Position numbers and translations under genes: made by a program. Shown in pieces: positions 1-11,740 of a DNA stretch of 64,000 nucleotides; within the stretch, counting starts at the first letter, position 1; each line of letters starts with the position of its first letter. The DNA is from Odobenus rosmarus divergens (taxonomy: Eukaryota; Chordata; Mammalia; Carnivora; Odobenidae), in the NCBI RefSeq assembly GCF_000321225.1, contig NW_004450397.1, positions 2,804,389 to 2,868,388 of the forward strand, in the 5' to 3' direction. The notes below the pieces were generated by a model. It searched no databases. It saw nothing but the letters and a program-made list of their open reading frames with translations, and was not told the origin of the DNA.

Positions 1-160
1 GGCAAGAGAAAAATTAATAGTATCAACTTCTGATTTTTAGGTAATATTTTTCTTCTTTCTTGATACTGTTTAATGTAACATGGTGAAATAGGATATTTGA
101 ACATGAGGGCAAATTTCTGTATTTTTAAACCTCTGTTCCCATTCATTTGGAGCTTTGTCC

Positions 161-206
161 AGATAGATAGGTATGTAGGTAGGTAGGTAGATAGATAGAC
201 AGACAA
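161..206. repeat. Tetranucleotide microsatellite (GATA/GTAG mix)
   Basis: Interrupted runs of AGAT, GTAG and AGAC units. Likely polymorphic. Confidence 0.85.
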
Positions 207-1189
207 ATCAACCTACGTGTTTCATGGACAGTATTTTTACAACGAAATCCCACCCCCCCCTACTTCAGAATATTCAGTAGCAAAGGGGCTACATTTTGCC
301 AAAGAGACAGTATTATAAGAGGAAATCATGACACTCGTTTGCAATCCTATGTTCTATAGCAATGGCACAGCAAGTGCCTGTAGAGCTTTACCTAGAAATC
401 TTTCATTAGGTCAACAGCATGCAATCCAGTGATGAGAAAAGGAGGGCTGGATCCTGTAGATACACACACACACACTTCTGAAAACTGGCAATCGCTTTTT
501 TGGTGGAGATGTGTTATTCCAAAATTGGCATAATCACAGTTTCCACCTCGTTTATGACCAGCATAAAAAATTGCATAAAATATCATGCACAGCTGTAGTC
601 AGAAGGAAGATTCAATTTGGGCTTTGTGTAGACTTGACTTTCTGCCAGTGCAGTTATATACATCATCCAGAGCTGCATTTAAAAGGATAAAATACAGTTT
701 TAATTCTTATGGCAAATTTATTTTGTTAAAGAAAGATAAAAATGTTAAAATAGATCATAAAGAGCATTAAGTCCCTCCTTGCCCCCCACCCAGTCCATCT
801 TTTGTTAATATAACATTAAAGGGTTAGCAAAAGATGGGAAAGCCATAAAATTAAAGGTTAAGACTGCTGTTCTATCTCTCCACAGAATGAGAAATTCTCT
901 GGTGTGATTGCATGCTCCTTTTTGTTACTCAGACAGCCTTGTTGGTGATGTTATATGTGAACGACCTCAAACGTCCCTGCTGGTTTCTTTGAGAAATCTC
1001 AAAGGCCACAGTGATAAAGAACAGCATGGGTAAGCTGCTGAGGAATAACAAGGTTTTCATCTGAAACCCAAAAGCACAATGTAGCATGCAGTTTTACAAG
1101 GAGATTTTCTCCACGCCTACGGAGGAAAGGGCTGAGTACCACTGCATCACAGCATCTTTAAACTCTCAAGAGCCTTAAAGGCCTAGCTG
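207..1189. other. Unique intronic sequence, nothing recognised
   Basis: No repeat family, exon or strong motif is recognised apart from a short CA run at 462-475 and a C tract near 250. Open frames here are short and show no family resemblance. Confidence 0.5.
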
Positions 1190-1327
1190 CTTCATTTCCC
1201 AATCGGGGTCCAAAGAAAACAAGTGAGTTGGCAAATGCCACATGGCTGATCATTGACTGAATCAGAACCAGACCCCTATTCTCTGGAATTTGAATACAAT
1301 GTTCTTTCTACCTCTTATACACTGCTT
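1190..1327 (-). mobile_element. MIR SINE fragment, antisense
   Basis: Follows the reverse complement of the MIR core: a degraded 'cattt..cagatgaggaaact' part, the 'gccacatggctga' part and a tail similar to 'accagacccctattctctgg'. Highly diverged, so the edges are soft. Confidence 0.4.
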
Positions 1328-2104
1328 CAGGAAGAGCTTGGCACCTCAGGGAATTGGATGAGAAGTTACACTGAGGGATAAAGGGGAAAACTTGTTTCTT
1401 CTCTGATGGTATGCTGGAGCCAGTTGGCATGCTCTTGAGAGTTGATTGTTATCTCTTCTTGACATGCATTTAGTGACTTCACGTTGGTAGCTTGAAATTA
1501 GTGTTGGTGGGAGTACTGACACCAAAGAAATGGGCAAATGGTAGAAATCGGTTCTTCTTTTCCCTGGAGCTGGGTGTTAAACATGTATCAGCACATCACA
1601 TTACTTACTGCACTTAGCTCATCAGGGATCAGGCGTAATGCTGCTCTCACCTACGGACACTCATTTGCCCTCTCACAGTCTCCAATAACTAACTCTCAGT
1701 CATTTACAGCACAGCTTGTGAGGAGCTGCTGTGATCCTATATGGATCTTGAGAATAACCTGTTTCTGAGGGTTAGAGCTCTACCAGGACACCTGAAATCA
1801 GGAGCTATCAGAACACGTGTCTCTGTCAGTGTAACTTACAGAAAGCTAATATGTCAATAGCTGTCAGAGCTTCAAGTTCCAAAGATGTATTTCTTTTAAT
1901 CTAAAGAGTGCATAGTTATCTTCAGTTTATATAGATCACGTATAGCTTATCGTTAAGCAGAATTTTGCTGCAGGACAAACAGGTTCTTGAGTTTAAGAAA
2001 AAAAAAACTGAGAAAGAAATGTATAGAAAGCTGACTCAACCACCACCAAAAGGATATTTCTTACCAACAAGAGGCAAGAAAATATAGTTGCTAAGAGTTC
2101 TGTA
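1328..2104. other. Unique intronic sequence, nothing recognised
   Basis: No transposon, exon or notable motif recognised. A 76-codon open frame at 1538-1768 has no recognisable domain. Confidence 0.5.
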
Positions 2105-2278
2105 GGCAGGTAGATATGTTTGAGCCCAGCTTTGGCAACTATAACCTATGTGAACTTGAACAACTTAGTGCTCTCTTCATGCCTCACTTTCATGACATGT
2201 AAAATGTAAATAAAAATAGTTATCTACCTCTTAGTTTACTGCATGGATTAAATGAGATGAAATGCACTAAAATCCATC
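2105..2278 (+). mobile_element. MIR SINE, sense
   Basis: Matches the MIR core order: a 'gagcccagctttggcaacta' head, 'gtgaacttgaacaactta', 'cctcactttcatgacatgtaaaatg', then 'ggattaaatgagatgaaatgcac'. Confidence 0.7.
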
Positions 2279-2359
2279 CCCACTTGCCTACCCCAAAATT
2301 TTGCTCTGGCAATTCTCTCCCTCTCTCCCCTCCTCTCTCTTTTTTTTTCTCCACTCAGG

Positions 2360-2575
2360 GTTTTATTTCCGACCACTCCAATGACTTCTGTTTATTTTGT
2401 CAAGGCTACCAGTGACCTCCATATTACCAAATCCATTGGTCAATCCTTTGCTCTCATCTTACTTGACTTAGCATATGACGCAGCTCATTAACCCCTCCTC
2501 CCTAATATACTTTCTTCACTTGTCTTTCACTATCCCAGCCTCTCAGAACTTTCCTCTTCCTTTATGGCCACTACC
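2360..2575 (+). mobile_element. L2 LINE fragment, reverse-transcriptase part
   Basis: At 2447-2488 the + strand reads FALILLDLAYDAAH followed by a stop. This is a decayed form of the LDLSAAFDTVDH motif of CR1/L2-clade reverse transcriptases. The preceding 'gtgacctcc..attaccaaatcca' also fits the L2 consensus order. Non-functional relic. Confidence 0.6.
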
Positions 2576-2702
2576 AATTCCAGTGGTCCTAACGGATATA
2601 AAGGAGAGCTACATTATGTTATGATGGCTTGTAAAAGGGACATTGGACCCTAGTGAAGAGGTGGAGATGCTGCAGGTGATAATGAGGAGGCAATGTTCAG
2701 AC

Positions 2703-2872
2703 CAGTGTTTTTCAATTTTAGCTGCACATTTGAATCAGCTGGGGAGCTTTTGGAACTCATGATGTCCTGGCCACAAAAAGTAACTCAGAATCTCTGGGGG
2801 TGAGACCCAAGTATTGTTATAGTTTAAGGCTCCCAGGTGATTACAAGATGCAACCAATATTGAGAAACACTG
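2703..2872 (+). mobile_element. MER5-type hAT-Charlie element, near full length
   Basis: The ends form terminal inverted repeats, CAGTGTTTTTCAAT on the left and ATTGAGAAACACTG on the right (13 of 14 match). The interior follows MER5A order: 'gcacatttgaatcagctggggagc', then 'tctctgggggtgagaccca', then 'cccaggtgatt'. The flanking 8-bp target copies differ by transitions only, as expected for an ancient insertion. Non-autonomous: no transposase coding capacity. Confidence 0.8.
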
Positions 2873-3164
2873 ATCTAGATGAAGGAGAAATAAAGGCAGA
2901 TGCCAAGGGGAGGAAACAGTTTATAGAAAGCCTCCACAGGGGATTTAGTAGGCAAATGAATGCAGAGGACTGAGAAAGGTTACTGATGCTGAAGCAAAGA
3001 AAGGAGAATATAACAGTTGTATACTAATGACTAACACAGTATTATTTAAAAGATGCCATCAAAGGTATATTTATAAAATGCTACTTAGAAGATTCTAGAG
3101 ATGATTTGGGTCCATGATAAAGTATATAAAGGTGAAAATTAAGAGAAGTAGTGCTGCATATCAA

Positions 3165-3375
3165 TTGATAAGGAAATTGGAGTCAGATTGGCTGGATTGG
3201 AATTCCTATTTCACCACTTTCTTTGACCTTGGACAGGGTGCCTCAGTTGCCTCATCTGTAATATGTATATAACAGTAAACTTATCTTGTAAGTCTCTTAG
3301 AGGATTTAGATAATTCATATATGGCTCTTAGAGCAGCATTTGACACATAGTAAACACACATTAAATGTTGACTGA
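3165..3375 (+). mobile_element. MIR SINE, sense
   Basis: Contains 'gaccttggacagggtgcctcagttgcctcatctgtaatatg', then a 'ttagaggattta' segment and a 'gcatttgacacatagtaaac' tail, in MIR order. Confidence 0.75.
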
Positions 3376-4195
3376 TGTTGATGTTGATGATGATGTTTTT
3401 GAAAAAACTGAGAGAACTAAACTAAGAAGTTGGCCCATGTCTGGGATCTCAATTTTCAGAGACCCATGATAGATGCTGAGTTTTCTTCCTCCAACCAGAA
3501 CTAGCACAAGGAACACTGTGAATCATGAAAAACTTATCTCTGATTGGTGTGTTCAATCTCCTTTATGGCATTTCTCCCTTCTCTGTCCTTCAAGACCAGA
3601 GTTTTTCCACTTGCAAATAACTCCCATTAGAAAACGATTTGATAAGCAGTACCATTACTGGGATTACTTTTCTCAGTAGAACTCTATCTTCAAATTTTAT
3701 CTGAAACTGTGGCATGAATGGCTTTATCCTCAAAGGAATGTTAGTAATCAGCAAATTAAGTAAGATAATATAGATGAAATCACTGTTAATTTATAAATTA
3801 CAATACAAACATTAACCTTGACATTGGATAACTTACTTCTGCAAAGCCCCTGAGTTGCTTAGCGGAGTATCCTGCTTTATTTGCCACATGTGTAGCGAAA
3901 AGCATGGATGTTACTGGAAGGCCAACATTCCTCACTAGCAGCACATGAATCCCAGCTTATAGGAAAGAGACTTGGCTGCAATGAGCTGTGATGAGTATTG
4001 TACCAAAAAGCATGTTTGCAGATTGCTTGTGAAAGTTTCTGTTCTTTTAAAAAGCCTTAACAGGAAAATCATGCTGACTTATTCATAATCTGTGTTATTA
4101 GGAAGCAAAAAGAAGAGAGGAAACAGGGATACATGTGTCCCTCAAATCACAAACCTGTCCACCGTCAGATCATGTCTTTCCCCTTGAGATTTCTA
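3376..4195. other. Unique intronic sequence, nothing recognised
   Basis: A short GATGTT-rich stretch lies near 3370-3400. Otherwise no repeat family or exon is recognised. Confidence 0.45.
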
Positions 4196-4199
4196 CTAC

Positions 4200-4300
4200 T
4201 TGTCCATGTATTACTGGTCCCAAGACACATTTATGGAGCACCCACTCTGTGGCAAGCACCTCCCATGGCACTGGAGACAGAAAGAAGAGTAAGACATACT
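4200..4300 (-). mobile_element. L2 3'-end fragment, antisense
   Basis: 'atttatggagcacccactctgtggcaagcacc' followed by 'actggagacag' is the reverse complement of the L2 3' terminus (consensus reading: last part of 'cagcgcctggcacatagtaggcgctcaat'). Confidence 0.6.
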
Positions 4301-4779
4301 GAGAAGCATGCAAAAGAGTATGGCATGCAGACCACTTAAGTCAATAGATCAGTTTGGCATAACAGAGAAATTACAAAGACAGAAGCAGCCACAGGGTCTG
4401 TGAGAGAACAGCTCACAGCTCACATTGGAAACCATCACACCACAAGTGTGTCTTAGAAGGTAACAGCCTAACCAAGGAAAAACATTTGCAATGAATGTTC
4501 GAGATAAAAGACAAAACCAAACCAAACCATGAAGTGCCCAGAGTAGCATGTGGGTTATATTCTCTCCCAAGCAGTAGGTCATCCTCAGAATATGGTGGTC
4601 TCTAATTAGAAAAGCCTTCCCCATCCTCTCCAGAGATGGCACATTATTTCTCTCCACTGTCTAAAAGACAGTCTCATTTTCTCACCCTTGGTCCTTAAGG
4701 TGCATGTCCAGTTGTGTATATGCACACACCCAAACATATGCCCTCCAGGTTTGCTTGCTTGACCCAATGATGCCTCTGC

Positions 4780-5105
4780 ACCAAAAACGAAATGGTGTAG
4801 AAATGCAAACAAAATGTATATGTGCAAAGGTGTACATTGAAATTATCTACATATTTTAAATAATACCAAGAAGGATTAAGGACATTATGGTATATCCACA
4901 AAATGAAATACCTAAAACTATTAAAAATACATAGTTCTGAAATTTTATGACTATTTGATGGCATGGGAAAATTCTCAGGATGTAACGTTTGCTTCTGTTT
5001 CATGCATGTGTGTGTGTATATGTATGCAAGCATACTTGTATGTATGTATTTGTATTTTTCAAATTTTCTGCTTGGAGCATGGGCTTATGCAAACATAAAA
5101 GGCAA
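4780..5105 (+). mobile_element. Old L1/HAL1-type 3'-end fragment, sense
   Basis: Follows the consensus 'ggtatatccacaaaatgaaatac..ctattaaaaatac..gacatgggaaaat', then a TG-rich stretch and 'gtatttttcaaattttctg..gagcatg', typical of old L1 3' ends. The last segment is repeated in inverted orientation at 5177-5213. Confidence 0.55.
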
Positions 5106-5213
5106 ATATGTGTACATATGCATGGATGTGTATGTATGTGTGTATACACACATATTCACCATTTATGTTGATATATGCCCATGCTCAAAGTAGAAAATTT
5201 GAAAAATACAAAT
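5048..5213. repeat. 37-bp inverted repeat enclosing a TG/CA palindrome
   Basis: Arms 5048-5084 and 5177-5213 are reverse complements with two mismatches, both transitions. The 92-base spacer contains a perfect 20-bp palindrome (TATGTGTGTA / TACACACATA) at 5135-5154. The left arm is L1 3'-end sequence, so the right arm looks like an inverted copy of it. Confidence 0.85.
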
Positions 5214-5279
5214 AAACAACTAAATACTTAAGTGAATATGATATATAATCTCAACAGCCAGAGATAATCATTGCTAACA

Positions 5280-5745
5280 TTAGGCATATATTTTTTCAGG
5301 CCATTCTCCATATACACTTGCTTTTTTAAAAACTAAATTGGAACACTGGGGTTTTGTGTCATGCATGATACTCATTCCGTGTAACATCATATCAAGAACA
5401 ATTCTCCATATTACTAATTATTCTTTGTAAATTTTACTTTCAATTCAGTATAATATTCCATCTTTTGAATGCAGTATATTTAGCAGTTTCCTTACGGTGG
5501 ACAGTAATGATTATTATCTTCTTGTTGTTATAAGTGACTTTTCAATGAACTTCCTTGACCATAAGTCTTTGTTCATATATTCACTTATTTCTTGATACTG
5601 GCTACATAGAAGTAAAATTACCAGGTCAAAAGGTAAATGACTTGTAATGCTCTTGAAATATATTTTCTAAATTGCATTCCAGAAAGGTTATACTGGCTGA
5701 TACTCTCACCAATGATGTACAATGGCTCTCTTAACTCTCTGTCTT
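5280..5745 (-). mobile_element. Old L1 fragment, antisense
   Basis: Contains the familiar antisense L1 series 'attctccatattactaattattc', 'agtataatattccatcttttgaatg', 'aagtaaaattaccaggtcaaaagg', 'attgcattccagaaaggtt' and 'actctcaccaatgatgta'. Strongly diverged and non-coding. Confidence 0.65.
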
Positions 5746-5799
5746 CAGTGTTATCTTTTACCAGCATTGCAAATTTGATTCATGAAAAAACAGATCTCT

Positions 5800-5990
5800 T
5801 TTTGAAGCTGAATTATGCTAAAGAAAGCATACAAAACGATATATGCAATATTTCAACGATGTAAAATTATGCCTAGAAAAAAAAATGAATGGAAGGAAAT
5901 ACATGAAAATGTCTAGCAGTTGGTGGTAGAATGATGGATTACTGCTCTTTTCATATTACAATATTGATAATATATCTAATTATTCAAAAA
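5800..5990 (+). mobile_element. Old L1-type 3'-end fragment, sense
   Basis: 'gaaggaaatacatgaaaatgtctagcagttggtggtagaatgatgg' resembles the 'atacaccaaaatgttaacagtggttatctctgggtgg' segment of ancient L1 3' ends. Confidence 0.45.
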
Positions 5991-6024
5991 CCACCATATT
6001 TCAGGAAACATGCTAAGTAATTTA

Positions 6025-6170
6025 TGTGCAGTCTCTTTAATCCTCAAAACCCCACAAAGCTTTATTGTGCCATTTATAGAAGAGCATGACTAAGCCTGGA
6101 AAACCAGACAGAGGCCGGGATTTAAACCTGAGCTTAACTAATTCCGCAGCTCCTGTTTTCTCTTCGTCCC
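6025..6170 (-). mobile_element. MIR SINE, antisense
   Basis: Reads 'ctttaatcctcaaaaccccacaaagc', then 'gaggccgggatttaaacctgagc', the reverse complement of the MIR core. Confidence 0.6.
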
Positions 6171-6796
6171 GCTCTACTTTCTGATATTTTTGTTCTTTTG
6201 CCAAAGAGCATGTGTTCTTTTTAAAATCATAAGAAGCAACAAAAGTTATTTTTACAGTCATTCACAAATAAAAGGGTCCCTTACTAAAACTGTTGCCAAT
6301 AAAATTTGACCAGCTTCCCCAGAAAAGCAGCTCATCTCCAGCTCAAGGAGACAATTTGAGATACATGAGATACTTTGGAAGACCCACAATGACCATGAGT
6401 TGCCCAAATGCAAGGGATCATCAGCATTACCGCTTGAAGCATCAGCTTCTGACACTCCTAAAACCACACTACATGGGTTGCTGTCTATCCCCTGTAGGTA
6501 TTAACTAGGCCACGGCTGGTAGTAATCACTGTGCCCATGAGAAATGCTGCCTCTGTGATCAAAGTGGATACATTAGGGACATAGTCAGAATCCAAGCTGT
6601 TGCCCTTCCTGCATCAATAGGATGACTGTACTTTCTGTGTATTAATACTGAATTTTATTATTTTAATAATTTTTAAGAAGGTAGCAGACAGGAAGTGATG
6701 ATGCAAATGTGATGTCTTCTCATGTTTATAAATGACAAGTTTGCTTCTATTTTTATTAAAGTCCAGATAACAGCTAGACAATTTCACATAATACTT

Positions 6797-6990
6797 TTTT
6801 TTTTAAGACTGTATTTATTTATTTATTTGACACAAAGAGAGAACATGAGCAGGGGGAGTGGCAGACAGGGGGAGAAGCAGGCTCCCCGCAAAGCAGGGGG
6901 AGCTTGATGTGGGACTTGATCCCAGGACTCCGGGATCATGACCTGAACTGAAGACAGTTGCTTAACCAACTGGGCCACCCAGGCTCCCTA
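6797..6990 (-). mobile_element. Carnivore SINE (SINEC), antisense
   Basis: Begins with the T tract and 'tttatttatttatttga' (reverse of the A-rich tail), runs through the GA-rich body and ends at 'tgggccacccaggctccc', the reverse of the tRNA-Lys-like head. Similar short flanks, CACATAATACTT at 6785-6796 and CACAATACTT at 6991-7000, are a degraded target-site duplication. Confidence 0.93.
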
Positions 6991-7014
6991 CACAATACTT
7001 TCACTATGCATTAC

Positions 7015-7556
7015 TAGTACTAAAAACAAACAAAATACCATATCTGCAAAGGAGTCATTCTAACTTGTCTTTTAAATATATACTTGGGTAAACTTTTAAA
7101 AACAATACTTCATGACCATTTAAGCTATGATAACACATGATTGCACAGAGATGAATACAATTGCTATTTTATACAAGAAGAAGCTATTTTTCAAACTGTT
7201 ATTTCTGTTTTGGGTTTTATTAAATTTTGATATGTTAAATATATTGAAAACACAATACACAGAGCAATAAGGAAGAAATAAAGAATATTTGGATGTGAGC
7301 AAAAAGTCCCAAAGCTAACTTTTTTAATATTCAAAGAACATGCTGATTGTAAATGTAATATATTCAGACACATTGTCAGATATTATATCAATACAGAAAT
7401 AAGCATTAACTAGACTTTGTTAGTAAACTTTCAGGTGAATATATTCTGTAGACTCTTGTCAGCAGAGAAATAACTTGATTCTACCATTTCATGTGACTTC
7501 TGTTTCTAAGGCTATAATGTCAATACTCAGGCCCTACTCCCCTGGCCCCATGCCAT
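7015..7556. other. AT-rich unique sequence, nothing recognised
   Basis: No repeat family or exon recognised. Short frames only. Confidence 0.4.
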
Positions 7557-7572
7557 CTTCTCATTTGATTTT

Positions 7573-7763
7573 TTTTAAAGATTTTATTTATTTATTTGAC
7601 AGAGAGGGACACAGCGAGAGAGGGAACACAAGCAGGGGGAGTGGGAGAGGGAGAAGCAGGCTTCCCGCCGAGCAGGGAGCCCGATGCGGGGCTCAATCCC
7701 AGGACCCTGGGACCATGACCTGAGCCGAAGGCAACACCAAAGGACTGAGCCACCCAGGCGCCC
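7573..7763 (-). mobile_element. Carnivore SINE (SINEC), antisense, with intact 16-bp target duplication
   Basis: Full-length SINE flanked by perfect copies of CTTCTCATTTGATTTT at 7557-7572 and 7764-7779. The perfect duplication and intact head 'gccacccaggcgcccc' mark a comparatively young insertion. Confidence 0.96.
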
Positions 7764-7779
7764 CTTCTCATTTGATTTT

Positions 7780-8805
7780 AGCTCCAGTTGTCTGCTAATT
7801 GTTTGCTCTCTGTGACAACATATATCAGTGTACCAAAGCCTTTGGGGGATTCACATTCCTGAGACACGTGCCAACTGAGTTGCCCATTTCTTGTTTTCCA
7901 AGAGCCAATAAAAGTCCGGGAATTTGATAGTGTTTTGCTTTCCCCCACTTCCCCTAAAATGTCCGACATATTTATAATAGTTTCACAAAATGTGAGGATT
8001 ATTAGAAAAGGAAAGTATTTTAGAAATCATGTTTTACTTTTTTTAATTGAGAAACTGAGATTTATTTTCTAAGATGCAAAGAGAAATTATTTGAGATACC
8101 TAAGAGAAATTCATATGAAATTACTGCCTAAGTCTTTAAAAGATTCAAGTTTTGCCAAATTGTCTGCTTTCACTGGTAATAGTTACTTCCTAGAGTTAGC
8201 TATAACTATGAAGGAAGCATGGTAGACAGAATGACTTAAGATTAATTTGGGCAAGAAAATTAAGAAATTCATATCTCATATAGCCATAAGCTTAAAGAAA
8301 TCATTGCTTATTCATTACAGATGAACAAAGAGAAAAAAGGAAATTTAAAACACACTGAACCCTACCATATCCGGTCATATAGAGCAATTTTTTAAAAAGT
8401 AAATTATCATCATATATACTTTATTGCCTAACAGCAATAAAACCCATCTTATATTTGTCCCCTTTGTCTGACTGTATCTCGTTAATCTCTCAGTTATCTG
8501 GTTTTATCCATTCAAGTTATTCTCAGTTGTTAAACACTGAAGTTCAAGCACATAAAATTCCCTTACACTAGAAAGAACAGTATCTTAGTTTCCTAAAGAT
8601 GACCAAGACTCGTTCTTGTAATTCTTTTTCCAAAAGTTTCAACCCTCCATAAAATTCTCAGATCTCAGCCAAGTTCCTATAATTTTTCCCCCTCAGTCTT
8701 TTCCTCCCATAGGAGTCTAGATTTTCTCATAAATAAAAATGAAAAAACTAAGCAGAAGGATTCCCTAAATTTTTTTGGCCATAAATGAAAGCTAACCCAG
8801 CTTGG
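7780..8805. other. Unique intronic sequence, nothing recognised
   Basis: AT-rich DNA without a repeat family or exon that I recognise. Confidence 0.45.
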
Positions 8806-9028
8806 GTTTTTTGGGGGGGTTTTTTTGTTTTTGTTTTTGTTTTTTTTTGAGAGCAAGAAAGCGCAAGTGGGGAAGAGGGGACAAATGGGAGAGGGAGAGA
8901 GAGAATCTCAAGCAGTCTCCACACCCAGCGTGGACCTGACTCGGGGCTCCATCTCACGACCCAGAGATCATGACCTGAGCCAAAATCAAGAGTTAGAGGT
9001 TTAAACAATTGAGCCACCAGATGCCCCT
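8806..9028 (-). mobile_element. Older carnivore SINE (SINEC), antisense
   Basis: A G/T-rich tail remnant is followed by 'gagagagagaatctcaagcagtctccacacccagc', which marks the longer-bodied older SINEC type, and ends in 'gagccaccagatgcccc'. Flanking duplications are degraded (near TAACCCAGCT and TGACCCAATTC). Confidence 0.9.
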
Positions 9029-9049
9029 GACCCAATTCTGATTCTAACC

Positions 9050-9140
9050 TACTTTGTATTCATTCCACAAATACTTAGTAAGCACTGCTATGTGCCAGGT
9101 ACTGTGTTAAGTACTGAGGACACAAAGGTGAGCAAGCAGC
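9050..9140 (-). mobile_element. L2 3'-end fragment, antisense
   Basis: 'ttcattccacaaatacttagtaagcactgctatgtgccaggtactgtg..gaggacacaaaggtgagcaagc' is the reverse complement of the L2 terminus. Confidence 0.75.
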
Positions 9141-9649
9141 ACAGGGTCCCCTTGGCCATACCTGCTTCACTCTCTCAGGAGGGCGACTCTCGTTTTGCAC
9201 TGGTGCCTTGTCATTGCCATTTCTCACTCATGCCCTGGTCTCTTCAAGTGAAAGATACCATTTCTTGCAGCTTATTTAAAAGGACCAGACCATTTGATCA
9301 TCAAACTAAATATATTGTAGACAATTATCATATAATCTTGGTGCAAACAAAGGTTAGAGGAACACAAAAAGATTTCATTTTCATTTCTTTGCTGACAGCT
9401 TCAGAGCCAAGGGCTCTTCGGCTGACATTATAGCTTTTTAGAAATGCCAAGTACAAGACAGGTCCACACACTTACTGAGTGGTTTGTGTTTAGAAAAGCC
9501 TGGAGGCAAGGGTGGTAGGGGGGCATTTTGTTTTTTTTAACTTTAAAGAAATAATGAGCTGATTAGTTCCTCAAAAATTCTTTTTACACTAGCTAAAAAA
9601 GGATTTCATCCTATCCAGTCTGTTTTTCTGCAGGAAAAATCCCTGTGTG

Positions 9650-9822
9650 GGATTCTTAACCATCTTGGGGTCAGAGATCCCTTTGAGAATCAGAGGAAGG
9701 CAATGACCCTGAGGATCTGGAGCAGGTGGGAAGTATATATGTGTCATAAGTACACAGGATATGAAATTTTGCATATAGTCTTAGGAAATCCATGGACCCC
9801 AAATTAAGCAACTCCTATCAGA
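9650..9822. mobile_element. Possible small hAT-type DNA transposon relic
   Basis: The left end 'ttcttaaccatcttggggtc' and right end 'ggaccccaaattaagcaac' are roughly inverted, as in MER-class non-autonomous elements whose ends read 'gttcttaacctgggg'. The family is not identified. Confidence 0.35.
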
Positions 9823-10224
9823 GTATTCAAAAGATTGCATTTCATAAAATGCGCTCTACAAAAATGGGTATTCCTATTACTTGGCGAGGAAAATGTTCCC
9901 ATAGTGAATGAGTCTGGGAAATGATGGGCTTAAAAAATGATTTTTCACAATGATCTTTATAAATTCTTCAGTCTCTTCACGTCATGGCACCTCCCTAAAA
10001 AGATGGCGTGGATGCAGCTGTTCCCTAAGTGCCCTGGGCATGGGCCCCTCTACTTTCAACATCCGTACATGAAATGCCTTTTCTAACTGGTGTTCTAGAA
10101 ACACTCTGAGAAATAATTCATTCCAAATGTTCCTACCATGCTCCCGTCAACTGAATCTGGCTGAAGATCATCTGCTATGGCAGAAGTCAGTCAATAATGT
10201 TAATATTAATAGTCAATGATTGTT

Positions 10225-10421
10225 TTTTTCTTTAAAGATTTTATTTATTTATTTGAGAGAGAGAGAATGAGAGATAGAGAGCACGAGAGGGAAGAGGGTC
10301 AGAGGGAGAAGCAGACTCCCCGCCGAGCAGGGAGCCCAATGTGGGACTTGATCCCGGGACTCCAGGATCATGACCTGAGCTGAAGGCAGTCGCTTTAACC
10401 AACTGAGCCACCCAGGCACCC
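10225..10421 (-). mobile_element. Carnivore SINE (SINEC), antisense, with 17-bp target duplication
   Basis: Full-length SINE between perfect copies of AATAGTCAATGATTGTT at 10208-10224 and 10422-10438. Confidence 0.96.
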
Positions 10422-10499
10422 AATAGTCAATGATTGTTGAGACAAAGGCATTAAAAAAAATATTCGCTTGTGTTGATGGAACTTTTCACCTTCCATTTA

Positions 10500-10690
10500 A
10501 ACCTTTGGTCTCTTAAGGGCAATGTGGGTGTGGTTAAAAGCAACCTTCTAAGCCTGTCTCTGCTTGGGTTTTCTCACATGTTAAGTGTGGGTAAAAACAT
10601 GCCATTACTCTGAGATCAAATGTGTTAATATATGTAAAGCACTTTGACTAGTATCCAGCATAGAAGTGCCTAATCAATATTAGCTATAAC
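10500..10690 (+). mobile_element. MIR SINE, sense
   Basis: 'tctgcttgggttttctcacatgttaagtgtgggta' followed by 'gtgttaatatatgtaaagcactttgac' and 'gcatagaagtgcctaatcaatatt' matches the MIR 3' half. Confidence 0.7.
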
Positions 10691-11269
10691 TTTTATTTTC
10701 TGTAATTACATTAATGTATTTTGTTGCTTAAGTATCACTTGATTAGCTCAGAATATTTAACATAGCCACAGAGAGGTGATAAGTACGAATATTTTCAAAA
10801 GCAGGTGGTAGCTACTTTGTCTAGGAATATCTGAATGCAAATTGAAACATTTGGGGGGAAAAAAGTCAAATATTTGGAAAAAACAGCCACTTCTTATCCC
10901 AAGAGTTGGATACATTTTCATTTTGTTTTACTCAGATATATAGAGCTACACCAACATTTAGAAACTTGGTTAAAAAAGAGTGAAATGAAGATAGATCAAT
11001 CATCTCTGCCAACATCTCCCCATCTTCTTACAATACTGCTTTGGCATTTTTTCTTTAGTGTATGATATAATAAATAACACAATTACGGCCCGGGGCATTT
11101 AATGGCCAAACCACAACCTACTATAAGAAAACAGTCATCACATTTTATATCAAGGGAAAAAAAAGCGTAAGACTGAGAGATGGCTCAAACTTAGCTTAAT
11201 TCCATCCTGACCCGACTCATTATCATAAACCCAACTAGGAGGGATTGGAAAAATTCACTGATTTCTCCT
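10691..11269. other. Unique intronic sequence, nothing recognised
   Basis: No repeat family or exon recognised. The 76-codon frame at 10835-11065 has no domain features. Confidence 0.4.
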
Positions 11270-11740
11270 ACTGGTCTCTCTTTTCCCATTGCTCTCTTTC
11301 CTACTTAAAACCCACTTGCCACACAATAGCCTGCTTGCTCTCCTGCTTATAACTCTCCAAACACCTCTCACTGGGCTCAGAACAGAATCCTTAACTCAGC
11401 CTACGAGGCGTCGCATGATGTGGCCCTGCTGCTCCTCCTAACCCCTTACCTCAACACCTCTCTTCCCCACCGTGGACTTTTTTCTGTTCTTTGAATCAAG
11501 CTCTCTCCTGCCTCAGAGCCTTTGCACTTGTCACTGCCTCTGCCTGGAAAGTTTCTCTCTCAGATCATACGTGGTCTGACTCCATCTCACCATCTGAGCT
11601 GCCAAGAGATGGTAAATGACATCTCTCCCAACAGCCATTCCTTGACCTCTCTACTTAAAGCAGCCCTTCTGCCCTTCCTCTCCCTGCTCATTGTTTCTCA
11701 TACTATCAGTTTTATTTCCTTAACGTGCCAATATTTATTT
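11270..11740 (+). mobile_element. L2 LINE 3' region, sense
   Basis: Contains L2-type blocks in order: 'gctcagaacagaatccttaactcagcctac', 'gatgtggccctgctgctcct', 'cctgcctcagagcctttgcacttg', 'cctctgcctggaaagtttctc' and 'cattccttgacctctctacttaaa'. The 156-codon open frame starting at 11522 lies in this relic and is not a gene. Confidence 0.75.

Noticed and set aside
6797..6990. tRNA-like heads of the SINEC copies as tRNA genes
   Set aside because: Only the promoter boxes resemble tRNA-Lys; the acceptor and anticodon stems do not form. They are SINE heads.
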